Shown here piece after piece: positions 1 to 9,077 of a DNA stretch of 64,000 nucleotides (position 1 is the first letter of the stretch; every line of letters begins with the position of its first letter). The notes below the pieces were generated by a model. The model ran no database searches and was not told the origin of the DNA. It saw nothing but the letters and a program-made list of their open reading frames with translations. The DNA is from an uncultured Collinsella sp. (GTDB taxonomy: Bacteria > Actinomycetota > Coriobacteriia > Coriobacteriales > Coriobacteriaceae), in NCBI GenBank assembly GCA_900548265.1, contig URKG01000005.1, positions 49,854 through 113,853 of the forward strand, read 5' to 3'. Position numbers and translations under genes: made by a program.

Positions 1-2110
1 GCAGGCCGAGCATCGGGTTGGACTCGACCATGCCGTCGATGCGACGCAGGCGGGCACGCAGGGCGGCGAGCTCTTCCTTGCTGGCGCCGGCGGCCTCCTT
101 CTTGGTGATGGCGACCTCGAGCTCGCGAGGATTATCCAGGAACTCATGAAGCGGCGGATCGAGTAGGCGAACAACCACATCGCGACCGGACATGGTCTTG
201 AACATCGCCAAGAAATCCTCGGTCTGGACCTTGAGCAGATCGGCCAGGGCCTGCTGCTTCACCGCCTCGTCGTCGGACAGGATGAAGCTCTGGATAATGT
301 TCTTGCGATCGCCCAGGAACATATGCTCGGTGCGGCACAGACCGATGGCCTCGGCGCCAAACTCGAGCGCGAGCTCGGCATCCTCGGGGTTGTCGGCGTT
401 GACGCGCACGTGATTGGCGTGACCGTGGGTCTCGTCCAGACGGATCTCGTCGGCCCAGGACAGGATGGTGTCCAGGTCGCCGGTGAGCTCAGCGGAGGCC
501 AAATCGACAGCGCCATCGACGACGATGCCCTGGGTGCCGTCGATGGAGATGATGTCGCCCTCGTGCAGCACACGATCGATGCCCTCGATACGCACGACCT
601 TCTCGGCCGCGTCGATATGGAAACGCTCGACACCGCAGACGCAGGGGGTACCCATGCCACGGGCGATAACGGCGGCGTGGCTCGTCTTGCCACCATGGCT
701 CGTCAAGATACCCTCGGCGGCGACCATGCCCTTCAGGTCGTCGGGGTTGGTCTCCCAGCGGACCAGAATGACCTTATGGCCCTCGGCAGAACGCGCGACG
801 GCGTCATCGCTCGAGAACACGACCTCGCCCACAGCGGCACCGGGACTGGCGTTAAGGCCGCATGCGAGCGCCTCGTACTTCTTGGAGGAGTCGAACTGCG
901 GGTGCAGGAGCTGGTCGAGCTGCGCGGGGTCAATGCGGCTCACGGCCTCTTCACGGGTGATGAGGCCCTCCTCGACCATCTCGATAGCGATGCGCAGAGC
1001 GGCGGTTGCGGTACGCTTGCCCACGCGGGTCTGGAGCATCCAGAGCTTACCCTGCTCGATGGTGAACTCGATGTCGCACATGTCACGGTAGTGATCCTCA
1101 AGCGTCAGGAAGACACGCTCAAGCTCCTCACCTGCGGACTCGAGGCCCGGCGTGGTCTTGAGGTCGGCGATGGGCTCGGTGTTGCGGATGCCGGCTACGA
1201 CGTCCTCACCCTGGGCGTTGACCAGAAAGTCACCGTAGAACTCCTTGGTGCCGTCGGCCGGGTTACGCGTAAAGGCGACACCGGTCGCCGAGGTCTCGCC
1301 CTTATTGCCAAAGGCCATGGCCTGGACGTTGACGGCGGTGCCGAGGTCATCGGAAATGCCGTGCTGCTTGCGGTAGATGCAGGCGCGCTCGTTCATCCAG
1401 CTGCCAAAGACGGCCTGGATGGCAAGGCGTAGCTGAAGCTCCGGGTCGTGCGGGAAGACGGGCTTGCCGTCAGCGACCTCGAGCTCGGGATACAGGGAGG
1501 CATCGACGTTCTCGGAGAAGATGCCCTTAAAGGTCTCGACGAGCTCCTGCAGATCCTCGGCCGAAAGCTCGGAATCGACGCGAACGCCGGCGACCAGACG
1601 GGCCTGGGTCAGGGCGTTCTCGAACAAGTCGGCATCGACACCCATGACGACGTTGGAGAACATCTGGATAAAGCGACGATAGCTGTCCCAGGCAAAGCGC
1701 GGGTTCTGCGTCTGGGCGATGAGGCCGTGGACGGAGTCGTCGTTGAGGCCCAGGTTGAGGACCGTGTCCATCATGCCGGGCATGGAGAACGGAGCGCCCG
1801 AGCGCACTGAGACGAGCAGCGGGTCGGAGGCGTCGCCGAGCTTCTTGCCGCAGCGGGACTCGAGGTCGACCTCGGCGGCAACGATCTCGTCGAGTGCGCC
1901 TTCGGGCCAGACGTTTCCGGCGCCGGAGTACTCAACACAGGTCTGGCAGGTAATGGTAAAGCCACCGGGAACCGGCAGGCCGATACAGCTCATCTCGGCA
2001 AGGTTAGCGCCCTTGCCGCCAAGCACGAAGTTCATGGACTTGTCGCCCTCAGTGACACAAGTGCCCTGGGCATCGGTTCCAAAACGGTAAACCCTCTTGC
2101 AATCGCTCAC
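1..2110 (-). CDS. ppdK: pyruvate, phosphate dikinase (3' end off the window)
   Basis: Interconverts pyruvate + ATP + Pi with PEP + AMP + PPi in the cytoplasm. About 703 residues are visible; the family is usually near 880, so the C-terminal PEP/pyruvate-binding part lies beyond the left edge. The GTG start at 2110 follows a GGAAG ribosome site and opens the ATP-grasp-like N-terminal domain (VYRFG, then GGKGANLAEM). The phosphohistidine swivel motif GGKTSHAAVIARGMG is encoded near 645-700 and keeps its catalytic His. The gene directly upstream encodes the PPDK regulatory kinase/phosphatase, which modifies the Thr of this motif, so the pair forms a regulated unit. Confidence 0.95.
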   Translation of the reverse strand, partial: MSDCKRVYRFGTDAQGTCVTEGDKSMNFVLGGKGANLAEMSCIGLPVPGGFTITCQTCVEYSGAGNVWPEGALDEIVAAEVDLESRCGKKLGDASDPLLVSVRSGAPFSMPGMMDTVLNLGLNDDSVHGLIAQTQNPRFAWDSYRRFIQMFSNVVMGVDADLFENALTQARLVAGVRVDSELSAEDLQELVETFKGIFSENVDASLYPELEVADGKPVFPHDPELQLRLAIQAVFGSWMNERACIYRKQHGISDDLGTAVNVQAMAFGNKGETSATGVAFTRNPADGTKEFYGDFLVNAQGEDVVAGIRNTEPIADLKTTPGLESAGEELERVFLTLEDHYRDMCDIEFTIEQGKLWMLQTRVGKRTATAALRIAIEMVEEGLITREEAVSRIDPAQLDQLLHPQFDSSKKYEALACGLNASPGAAVGEVVFSSDDAVARSAEGHKVILVRWETNPDDLKGMVAAEGILTSHGGKTSHAAVIARGMGTPCVCGVERFHIDAAEKVVRIEGIDRVLHEGDIISIDGTQGIVVDGAVDLASAELTGDLDTILSWADEIRLDETHGHANHVRVNADNPEDAELALEFGAEAIGLCRTEHMFLGDRKNIIQSFILSDDEAVKQQALADLLKVQTEDFLAMFKTMSGRDVVVRLLDPPLHEFLDNPRELEVAITKKEAAGASKEELAALRARLRRIDGMVESNPMLGL

Positions 2111-2232
2111 GATACTTCCCCTTCCATGCGCTCTCGCACGCGACCGTGGTGACGAATCGACCCGCCGGATGCGGGCCGTGAGGGAACTATACGGCGGGAT
2201 TTGAACGGGCTTAAGCAGAGGATACGCGGTTT

Positions 2233-2280
2233 GGTAAACGTGCTAAAACTAGCGGTAAACGGTAGGTAAAGGTGGTTACC
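2233..2280. promoter_or_regulatory. GGTAAAC-type direct repeats upstream of ppdK
   Basis: Within the 267-base gap between ppdK and the PPDK regulator gene, GGTAAAC occurs at 2233-2239 and 2254-2260, with related copies GGTAAAG at 2265-2271 and GGTTACC at 2274-2280. The clustering in a leader region suggests protein-binding sites for ppdK control. No regulator can be named from the sequence. Confidence 0.35.
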
Positions 2281-2324
2281 TTATGAAGTTACCACTATAG
2301 TCTAATTGGATGTCAAAAGCGGTA

Positions 2325-2352
2325 GAAACTGATAAAGCGCTTTATCAGTTTC
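2325..2352. repeat. 28-base perfect palindrome without loop
   Basis: Two 14-base arms meet without a spacer, with AAAGC|GCTTT at the centre. It lies 25 bases downstream of the PPDK regulator stop codon and about 215 bases upstream of ppdK. There is no U-tract on either strand, so a dimeric-protein operator fits better than an intrinsic terminator. Confidence 0.5.
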
Positions 2353-2377
2353 AGGTATTTTTAGCTAACCCAATAAG

Positions 2378-3241
2378 CTAGTTTTGTTGGGCACGGCGGG
2401 CTCTTGCCTCTTGAATCTCTTCGAGGTGAGCGATGATCTCGGAGGCGCTCTCCTCAATCGCCTTGCCGTCGGTGCGAACCACAAAGCAACCCAGACGTTT
2501 CATGAGGGCACGGGCTTCCTCGAGCTCGCTGTGCACGCTCTCGGGCTCGGCATAGGAGCCGGCAACGGCACGGGCGTAATCATCGCCCAAGCGGCTATCG
2601 CGAATTTCGGAAATCACATCGACGGTCGAAATTAGGCCGAACAGGCGCATCGGGTCAACCTCGTAAATCGACTTGGGCGGCTCCATGCCGTGCGCCAGAG
2701 GGACATTAGCAACCTTGTAACCTTGATAGGCCAAATACATCGACAGCGGCGTCTTGGACGTGCGCGATACGCCCAACAGCACGATATCGGCACCCGACAG
2801 ATCGTCGCAGCCGCGTCCATCATCGTGCTCAACGAAATACTCCATGGCCTCGATACGATGGAAATAGCGGTCATCGGTCCTGTGAATCACGCCCGCGACG
2901 CCCTTGGGCGGCACACCGATGAGCGACGACAGCACGGCAAGCGTCGGGCCGATCAGGTCGACCGAGCGAATATGCAACATACCAAGGTAATCGAGCACAC
3001 GAGCACGTAGCGCCGGGTCGACAATGGTATGGAACACGGCGATATCGCGATGGTCGGCATCGACGCGCGGACCCACAAACGACTTGACCTGCTCTACTGA
3101 GTTCACCTTGGGCAGGCGCAAGAGACGAAAAGCCCCTTCATCAAATTGCCCGGACGCCGCAAGCACCACCTCACAAGCGGTATCACCGAGCGAGTCGGAG
3201 ATAACGATAACGGTGGGACGAGCGGTGACCGGGCAATTCAT
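2378..3241 (-). CDS. pyruvate, phosphate dikinase regulatory protein (DUF299)
   Basis: Bifunctional ADP-dependent kinase and Pi-dependent phosphorylase that inactivates or reactivates PPDK by acting on the Thr beside its catalytic His. The 287 residues match the family length. The P-loop GVSRTSKT is at residues 157-164, followed by PLSMYLA as expected of the family. The N-terminal VISDSLGDTA segment is also typical. Its position directly upstream of ppdK supports this role over the related PEP synthase regulator. Confidence 0.93.
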   Translation of the reverse strand: MNCPVTARPTVIVISDSLGDTACEVVLAASGQFDEGAFRLLRLPKVNSVEQVKSFVGPRVDADHRDIAVFHTIVDPALRARVLDYLGMLHIRSVDLIGPTLAVLSSLIGVPPKGVAGVIHRTDDRYFHRIEAMEYFVEHDDGRGCDDLSGADIVLLGVSRTSKTPLSMYLAYQGYKVANVPLAHGMEPPKSIYEVDPMRLFGLISTVDVISEIRDSRLGDDYARAVAGSYAEPESVHSELEEARALMKRLGCFVVRTDGKAIEESASEIIAHLEEIQEARARRAQQN

Positions 3242-3275
3242 GCGGGGCTCCTTTTGCGCTTATGCGCAGGCTAGC

Positions 3276-5372
3276 TTACTTTTTGCGGGCAAGCTCACCG
3301 ATGTTGGCGATGCCGGAAAACACGGCCTCGAAGCGGTTGAGCAGCTTAAGGCGATTATCGCGAAGCTGCTCGTCCTTGTCCATGACCATAACCTCGTCGA
3401 AGAAACGATCGATGGGCGCGCGCAGGGCGGCCAGAGCGGCAAACGCGGCCGGATAATCCTCGGCGGCGAGGGCGGCATCGACGGCGGTCTGAGCGGCCTC
3501 GGAGGCGCCGGCAAGCGCAAGCTCGACCTCGCCCATCAGGCTGCGGTCGTACTCCGCACCCAGCTCGGGCTTGGAGATATGCGCGGCGCGGGCATAGGCG
3601 GTGGCCAGGTTGTCGAAGGTCTCGGCATCGTTCTTGCGGGCCTCGTCGAGGGCGGCACAGCGGGCGAAGAAGACCGACGGCGCGATGATGTGCACCGCGG
3701 AAACGGCGGCAACAGTATCGGCCGGAATCTTCTCATCGCGGGCCATGCTCACCAAACGGCCGTGGAAGAAGTCGCGAACCTGCTGGGCGACCTCGGCGGC
3801 GTCGAACACAATACCCTGCTCGCTATAGAGCTCGAGCGCAAAGTCGATGAGCGACGTGGGGTCGATCGGCAGGCGGTCGCGCAGGATGTTGATGATGCCG
3901 ATGGCGGCACGACGCAGCGCGTACGGGTCGGAAGAGCCGGTCGGGGGCTCGCCGATGGCAAAGATGCCGGCAAGGGTATCGAGCTTGTCGGCGCAGGCCA
4001 CGATGCAGCCAGCGGTGCCCTCGGGCAGCTCGTCGCCAGCAAAGCGGGGACGATAGTGGTCGCGAATAGCGTGAGCGACCTCTTCGTTCTCCCCCATCGC
4101 GATGGCGTAGTAACCGCCCATCACACCCTGCTGGCTCGTGAACTCGACGACAGCGTTGGACACCAGGTCGGCCTTGCACAGATGAGCGGCGCGGCCGGCA
4201 TCGGCGGCCAGGTGGGCGCCCAGGTGAGCCTCGCGGGCAATAGCGAGCGCAAGCTGCTCAATACGCTCGGACTTGGCGAGCACGCTGCCGAGCTTCTCCT
4301 GGAAGGCGACCTTGGCCAGACGCTCACGGAACTCGTCGAGGGAGATCTTCAGATCCTCCTCGTAGAAGAACTTGGCGTCGTCCAGGCGGGCGCGCACGAC
4401 ACGCTCGTTGCCGTCGATGACGCGCTCGGCATTCTCGGGCTTGCTGTTGGAGACGACCACGAACTCACGCGTCAGCTTGCCCTCGCCGTCATAAATCGGG
4501 AAGTAGCGCTGGTTGGTGAGCATAGACTCGCAGATGATCTCGTGCGGCACCTTGAGGAACTCCTCATCGAAGGTACCGACGAGCACCGTCGGCCACTCGC
4601 AGAGGTTGATGACCTCCTCAAAGACCTTCTTGGGCGTATCGACATGGCAGCCGGGGCGCGCAGCTTCGACCTCGGCGATACCGGCAAGGATGGCCTCGCG
4701 ACGGCGCTCGGCAGAAAGCACGCCGGCATCCTCGAGCACCTGCTCGTAGACGCCAGGGCTAGCGACCACATGGTCACCGGGGCCAAGCACGCGATGACCA
4801 CGCGTGGTGTTGCCGCTCGTCACGTCGGCAAACGACACGGGCACGACGTCCTCACCCAGAAGGCAGCAGATCCAACGGACCGGACGCACGAACGTGGCGT
4901 GCTCGTGGCCCCAGCGCTGAGAGCGGTAGTTGGGCCACTGCAGGCCGACGATGGTCTTCTCGCACAGGGCGGTCAGGATCGGGGTGGCCGGGGCGGAAGG
5001 AATGTTCTTCTCCGCAAAGACGTACTCGCGACCGTCGGTGTCCTCGCGACGGACCAGGTCCTCGGCAGCCACACCGCACTTGCGAGCGAAGCCCTGGGCG
5101 GCCTTGGTAGCGTTACCGTCAGCGTCAAAGGCGATGTTGGCCGCGGGGCCACGCTTGACCTCGTGGACCTCATCGGTCGCGGTGGCGACGTTAGACACGA
5201 GCGCAGCCAGGCGACGCGGGCTCGAGATCACGCGGACCTCGCCGTGGGCCAGACCGGCCTCGTCGAGACCCTTGGCGATCATGGTGCCAAGCTGCTTGAC
5301 GGCATTGTTCAGCGGTGCAGAGGGCATTTCCTCCGTACCGATCTCAAACAGGAAATCCTTAGCGTCTGCCAT
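3276..5372 (-). CDS. glyS: glycyl-tRNA synthetase beta subunit
   Basis: Tetrameric (alpha2beta2) bacterial GlyRS beta chain, which binds tRNA-Gly; catalysis is shared with the alpha chain. The 698 residues match the family. The N-terminus FLFEIGTEEMPSAPL and the downstream SPRRLA segment are family hallmarks. The start codon lies 3 bases after the glyQ stop, so translation is probably coupled for 1:1 stoichiometry. Confidence 0.97.
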   Translation of the reverse strand: MADAKDFLFEIGTEEMPSAPLNNAVKQLGTMIAKGLDEAGLAHGEVRVISSPRRLAALVSNVATATDEVHEVKRGPAANIAFDADGNATKAAQGFARKCGVAAEDLVRREDTDGREYVFAEKNIPSAPATPILTALCEKTIVGLQWPNYRSQRWGHEHATFVRPVRWICCLLGEDVVPVSFADVTSGNTTRGHRVLGPGDHVVASPGVYEQVLEDAGVLSAERRREAILAGIAEVEAARPGCHVDTPKKVFEEVINLCEWPTVLVGTFDEEFLKVPHEIICESMLTNQRYFPIYDGEGKLTREFVVVSNSKPENAERVIDGNERVVRARLDDAKFFYEEDLKISLDEFRERLAKVAFQEKLGSVLAKSERIEQLALAIAREAHLGAHLAADAGRAAHLCKADLVSNAVVEFTSQQGVMGGYYAIAMGENEEVAHAIRDHYRPRFAGDELPEGTAGCIVACADKLDTLAGIFAIGEPPTGSSDPYALRRAAIGIINILRDRLPIDPTSLIDFALELYSEQGIVFDAAEVAQQVRDFFHGRLVSMARDEKIPADTVAAVSAVHIIAPSVFFARCAALDEARKNDAETFDNLATAYARAAHISKPELGAEYDRSLMGEVELALAGASEAAQTAVDAALAAEDYPAAFAALAALRAPIDRFFDEVMVMDKDEQLRDNRLKLLNRFEAVFSGIANIGELARKK

Positions 5373-5375
5373 GGC

Positions 5376-6287
5376 TTACGCCACCTCGCCTTCCTGATCG
5401 GCATTCTCGTTGATTCCGGCGACCTCGGCCATATAGGCCTCGCAGCACGCCTTGGCGACGGCGCGGACGCGCAGGATGTAGTTGGCACGCTCGACTGCGG
5501 ACAGCGCACCGCGGGCATCGAGCAGGTTGAAGGCATGGCTGCACTTCATGACGCAGTCATATGCCGGCAGCGGCAGCTTGCGCTCCAGGCAGGAGTGGCA
5601 CTCGGCCTCGTAGTCGTCAAACTTCTGACGCATCATCTCGACGTTGGCCACCTCAAAGTTGTAAGCGCTGAACTCGCGCTCGTTTTCCAGGAACACGTCG
5701 CCGTAGGTCATGGGCGTGCCGTCGGGCAGGTAGCTCCACACCAGGTCGTAGACCGAGTTAACGCCCTGGGCGTACATGGCGATGCGCTCCAGGCCATAGG
5801 TGATCTCAACGGGCACGGGGTCGACCTCGATACCGCCCACCTGCTGGAAGTACGTAAACTGCGTGACCTCCATGCCATTGAGCCAGACCTCCCAGCCAAG
5901 GCCCCAGGCGCCGAGCGTCGGGCTCTCCCAGTCGTCCTCGACAAAGCGGACGTCATGCTCGTTGGGGTCCAGGCCAATGGCGGCCAGCGAACCCAGGTAG
6001 AGCTCCTGAGCGTTGACCGGCGAGGGCTTGATGAGTACCTGGAACTGATAGTAGTGCTGCATGCGGTTGGGGTTCTCGCCGTAGCGGCCGTCGGCTGGAC
6101 GGCGGCAGGGCTGCGCATAGCAGGTGCGCCACTCGGCGGGACCGAGCGAGCGCAGCGTGGTCGCGGTATGGAAGGTACCGGCACCGACCTCGGAGTCATA
6201 GGGCTGCATAATGACGCAGCCCTGCTCGCCCCAGTACTGCTGGAGGCGCAGGATGATGTCTTGGAAGGAAAGCGATGAAGCGTTCAT
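5376..6287 (-). CDS. glyQ: glycyl-tRNA synthetase alpha subunit
   Basis: Alpha chain of the bacterial GlyRS, carrying the class II catalytic core that makes glycyl-adenylate. It has 303 residues, the normal length. The opening [19 protein letters not shown] and the following [14 protein letters not shown] segment are diagnostic. It is first in a two-gene unit with glyS. The ATG at 6287 sits at the family's usual start. Confidence 0.97.
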   Translation of the reverse strand: MNASSLSFQDIILRLQQYWGEQGCVIMQPYDSEVGAGTFHTATTLRSLGPAEWRTCYAQPCRRPADGRYGENPNRMQHYYQFQVLIKPSPVNAQELYLGSLAAIGLDPNEHDVRFVEDDWESPTLGAWGLGWEVWLNGMEVTQFTYFQQVGGIEVDPVPVEITYGLERIAMYAQGVNSVYDLVWSYLPDGTPMTYGDVFLENEREFSAYNFEVANVEMMRQKFDDYEAECHSCLERKLPLPAYDCVMKCSHAFNLLDARGALSAVERANYILRVRAVAKACCEAYMAEVAGINENADQEGEVA

Positions 6288-6346
6288 GCCTCTAATATCC
6301 CCTCGTCGAAACGATTACACGGTTAGGTACTGTACTATAGCGGTTT

Positions 6347-6910
6347 TTAATCGATAGCGCCGATACGGTTGAGCGGCCAGTAGCGCACAAGCGCCACGGC
6401 GATCAAGTCGGAGCGGTCGACCGGGCCAAAGTAGCGGGAGTCAGCAGAGTTCTCGCGGTTGTCGCCCATCACCCACACACAGTCGTCAGGGACGGTGTAG
6501 GGATAGCTCACCTGAGCGCCGGGGGCTTGGACCGAAAGCGGCCAGCTCATGCCAGTCGTATAGTCCTCGTCGAGCGCCTGGCCATCGACGACGACCTTGC
6601 CATCCTGCAGGTCGACCGTCTGGCCGGCCGTGGCAATAACGCGCTTTACCAGCACGTCATGCTCGGACGTAGCATCGGGGTTGTGGAACACCACGATATC
6701 GCCTTGCTTGACGGGCTGACCGAGCTCGAGGCTCACCTTTTGTGCCAGGATCTGGTCTCCGATCTCGATCGTGGACTCCATGGAACCGGTAGGCACCACA
6801 AAAGGTTCGACCACAAACGTACGAATCACGAAGGTGGCAACGAGCGCAATCGCAACGATTACGATCCACTCAAAGGCGCCCCTCAGGGCAGAATGCTGCG
6901 ATGGGACCAT
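6347..6910 (-). CDS. lepB: signal peptidase I
   Basis: Membrane serine protease that removes signal peptides from exported proteins. With the start at 6910 (GAGGAG six bases upstream, two bases after trmD) the protein has 187 residues. One transmembrane helix spans about residues 12-32. The catalytic Ser is in TGSMEST (Ser43) and the general-base Lys in LVKRVIA (Lys89). The C-terminal MGDNRENSADSR box is intact. A longer frame open to 7012 would overlap trmD by 100 bases and has no good ribosome site. Confidence 0.95.
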   Translation of the reverse strand: MVPSQHSALRGAFEWIVIVAIALVATFVIRTFVVEPFVVPTGSMESTIEIGDQILAQKVSLELGQPVKQGDIVVFHNPDATSEHDVLVKRVIATAGQTVDLQDGKVVVDGQALDEDYTTGMSWPLSVQAPGAQVSYPYTVPDDCVWVMGDNRENSADSRYFGPVDRSDLIAVALVRYWPLNRIGAID

Positions 6911-6912
6911 TC

Positions 6913-7671
6913 TCACTCCTCGCTCTGCGAAAACGAAGCGTCCAGGATCTCCTGCGCGTACGCGCGCTCCTCGGGCGTAAGGCGTGCCGTCTCGATAAGA
7001 TCGGGACGCCAACGACAGGTACGCTCGATGGCGTTTTTGCGACGCCAGGCATCGACCTTGGCGTGGTCGCCGCTTACGAGCACTGGAGGCACGCCCTCGC
7101 CATTAAACTCGGCGGGGCGGGTGTACTGCGCGTACTCGAGCAGGCCACCGTCCTCGGCGGTCGAGAAGGACTCGTCCACGTTGCTCATCTCGTCGCCCAA
7201 GGCTCCGGGAATGAGCCGTACGACGGCATCGGCTACGACCATAGCGGGCAGCTCGCCGCCCGTGAGCACATAATCGCCGATCGACAGACGCTCATCGGCA
7301 TACGCATATGCACGCTCATCGACGCCCTCGTAACGGCTGCACACAAACAGCAGGCGCTCGCTTTTGAGCAGGCGCTCGGCCACATGCTGCGTAAAGGGCT
7401 CGCCGCAGGGGGTGAAGAACACCACGGTGGGCTTGGGACCCTCTGCGGTGATGGCCTCGATGGCCTCTGCGATAGGCCCGACCTTCATGAGCATGCCCTG
7501 CCCGCCGCCGTACGGCTCGTCATCGACGGTACGATGGCGGTCGTGCGTCCAGTCGCGCAGGTTATACGCCTTAAAATCAAAAAGGCCGGCCTTGCGGGCG
7601 CGGCCCAAAATCGACGTGGACATGACGGGCTCAAACATCTCGGGAAAGACCGAAAGGGTCTCGATCAGCAT
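6913..7671 (-). CDS. trmD: tRNA (guanine37-N1)-methyltransferase
   Basis: SPOUT-class enzyme that methylates N1 of G37 next to the anticodon and so prevents frameshifting. It has 252 residues. The knot and AdoMet-site elements are visible: GGGQGM at 55-60, CSRYEGVDER at 111-120 and DYVLTGGE at 133-140. It follows rimM by 10 bases and precedes lepB by 2, in the conserved rpsP-rimM-trmD order. Confidence 0.97.
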   Translation of the reverse strand: MLIETLSVFPEMFEPVMSTSILGRARKAGLFDFKAYNLRDWTHDRHRTVDDEPYGGGQGMLMKVGPIAEAIEAITAEGPKPTVVFFTPCGEPFTQHVAERLLKSERLLFVCSRYEGVDERAYAYADERLSIGDYVLTGGELPAMVVADAVVRLIPGALGDEMSNVDESFSTAEDGGLLEYAQYTRPAEFNGEGVPPVLVSGDHAKVDAWRRKNAIERTCRWRPDLIETARLTPEERAYAQEILDASFSQSEE

Positions 7672-7681
7672 GTTGTCCTCC

Positions 7682-8203
7682 CTACTTGTCCATATCGATC
7701 AGGCCGTCCATCACGTGGACGGAAATTGTTCCTGTGTCGGGAAGATCGAGCACAACCTGCTCGATCACGGGAATCAGCACCTCGCCGTACCGATCGCCCT
7801 CGACAACCCAAACATCGTTAGCAGGCGTCGACATAATCTCGACGATCGTGCCGAGTAAACCGAAGCGCTCGTCGACCACCTCGCGACCCATCAGATCGGT
7901 ATAGGCAGCGTCGAGCGAATCGAGCTCAAAGTCGTCACGATTTGCCAGCACGTAGCATCCCGTGATGCCCTCGGCGGCTGTCAAGTCGTCAATGCCCTCA
8001 AACGAGACCAGATCGCCATCGCCCGTATCGGTGACGGACACGACCGTGCAAAAGCGGTCGCGCTTGAGCGCCGGCGGCGTCAGAGCGACCCGCATACCCG
8101 GCTCTAATACAGAAGGAAGCCCCCGCAGCGGCTGCGCGAGGACCTCCCCCTTCCTTCCGTGCGGCTTGACCACACGGGCGATGTTTTTGTACTGGGACCT
8201 CAA
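7682..8203 (-). CDS. rimM: 16S rRNA processing protein RimM
   Basis: Assembly factor for the head of the 30S subunit that binds ribosomal protein S19. The 173 residues begin with a RimM N-terminal barrel (IARVVKPHGRKGEVLAQPL) and continue into a PRC-barrel-like half (LMGREVVDERFGLLGTIVEI). It lies between khpA and trmD as in many bacteria. The ATG at 8203 is 4 bases from the khpA stop. Confidence 0.94.
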   Translation of the reverse strand: MRSQYKNIARVVKPHGRKGEVLAQPLRGLPSVLEPGMRVALTPPALKRDRFCTVVSVTDTGDGDLVSFEGIDDLTAAEGITGCYVLANRDDFELDSLDAAYTDLMGREVVDERFGLLGTIVEIMSTPANDVWVVEGDRYGEVLIPVIEQVVLDLPDTGTISVHVMDGLIDMDK

Positions 8204-8207
8204 GGTC

Positions 8208-8492
8208 CTAGCCCAGAACCTCTACCTCGACAGCAGTGTCGAGGCGAGCGGCCAGTGCACGGGCGAGCGTGCGAATGGCCTTGATGGTACGGCCACGACG
8301 GCCGATGACCTTTGCGACGTCATCCTCGGCGACCGAAACCTCAATTGTAGAGGCGTCGTCACCATCGATGACCTCAAGGCTCACGGAATCCGGGTCGTCG
8401 ACGATCTGAACAACGAGATATTCGACGAGATCAGCGATGCGATCTGAGAGCATTGCCTCACCCTCGAGCTGTGCAGCGTCAACCTCAGGCAC
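8208..8492 (-). CDS. khpA: KH-domain RNA-binding protein KhpA
   Basis: Small single-KH protein of the KhpA/YlqC family, which acts with KhpB in RNA binding and cell-size control in Gram-positives. It has 94 residues; the KH GxxG loop is IGRRG at 63-67. The GTG start at 8492 has GAGGAG six bases upstream. The N-terminus is slightly longer than usual; an internal Met14 is possible but lacks a better ribosome site. Sits between rpsP and rimM, the usual place. Confidence 0.92.
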   Translation of the reverse strand: MPEVDAAQLEGEAMLSDRIADLVEYLVVQIVDDPDSVSLEVIDGDDASTIEVSVAEDDVAKVIGRRGRTIKAIRTLARALAARLDTAVEVEVLG

Positions 8493-8495
8493 GAT

Positions 8496-8837
8496 TTACT
8501 CCTCGGCGCCCTCAGCGGCCTCAGCGGCAGCCTTAGCGGCCTCGGCCTCTTTGGCGAGCTGCTTCTTGGACTTCTTGACGACGGTCTCGGTCTTCTCGCC
8601 CTCGTTGGCGGCCTTGACCAGAGCGGCGACGGCGTCGGTGAGCTGAGCGCCCTTGGACTGCCAGTCGGCGATCTTCTCGAGGTCGAGGTTGATGGTCTTG
8701 GGGGCGGTCATCGGGTTGTAGCGGCCAACCTCCTCGATGATACGACCGTCACGCGGGGCGCGGGAATCGGCGACGACGACACGGTAGTACGGACGCTTCT
8801 TAGCGCCGTGACGAGCAAGGCGAATCTTGACTGCCAA
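8496..8837 (-). CDS. rpsP: 30S ribosomal protein S16
   Basis: Primary 30S assembly protein. The true start is a TTG at 8837 with GGAGGAG six bases upstream, giving 113 residues beginning [20 protein letters not shown] after the initiator. Frames open further to 8873 add residues never seen in S16. The C-terminus carries an alanine- and glutamate-rich tail of about 30 residues, as in other high-GC actinobacteria. First gene of rpsP-khpA-rimM-trmD-lepB. Confidence 0.96.
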   Translation of the reverse strand: MAVKIRLARHGAKKRPYYRVVVADSRAPRDGRIIEEVGRYNPMTAPKTINLDLEKIADWQSKGAQLTDAVAALVKAANEGEKTETVVKKSKKQLAKEAEAAKAAAEAAEGAEE

Positions 8838-8966
8838 AGGAAACTCCTCCAACCAAGCAGCTTTAGGCTGCAACTACAAACAAACAGTTGAACATAATAC
8901 GCCATCGACGCGGGCAGGTGAAGTCCGTGAGACCAACTTCTTCGGTGTAGTCGAGGGCAAATCCAT

Positions 8967-8994
8967 ATCTTAGACAAGAATTCGGGATTTGCAA
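8967..8994 (-). promoter_or_regulatory. predicted promoter of the rpsP operon
   Basis: On the minus strand, TTGCAA (8989-8994) and TAAGAT (8967-8972) are separated by 16 bases. This leaves a leader of about 120 bases before the rpsP start. No second gene lies between the promoter and rpsP. Confidence 0.5.
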
Positions 8995-9026
8995 GCACAT
9001 ACACGCACCCCACATGAGCTGCGCGG

Positions 9027-9032
9027 TATACT
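9027..9032 (+). promoter_or_regulatory. candidate -10 box for dinB
   Basis: TATACT at 9027-9032 would place the transcript start close to 9039. There is no clear -35 box. If used, it favours the internal ATG at 9078 as the dinB start. Confidence 0.3.
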
Positions 9033-9077
9033 CATGACATGGAAAGACGCGAACATACATACGGTTATGAGGATGCC

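Noticed and set aside
323..1432. 369-residue plus-strand frame opposite ppdK
   Set aside because: Shadow frame of ppdK; lacks a ribosome site and recognisable motifs.
3024..6278. 1084-residue plus-strand open frame opposite glyS-glyQ
   Set aside because: Long antisense frames arise from high-GC codon bias. The minus-strand proteins are clear GlyRS subunits, and the antisense frame shows no recognisable domain.
9048..9068. LexA-like site at dinB
   Set aside because: GAAC and GGTT half-sites are present but the spacing and symmetry do not fit a known SOS box.
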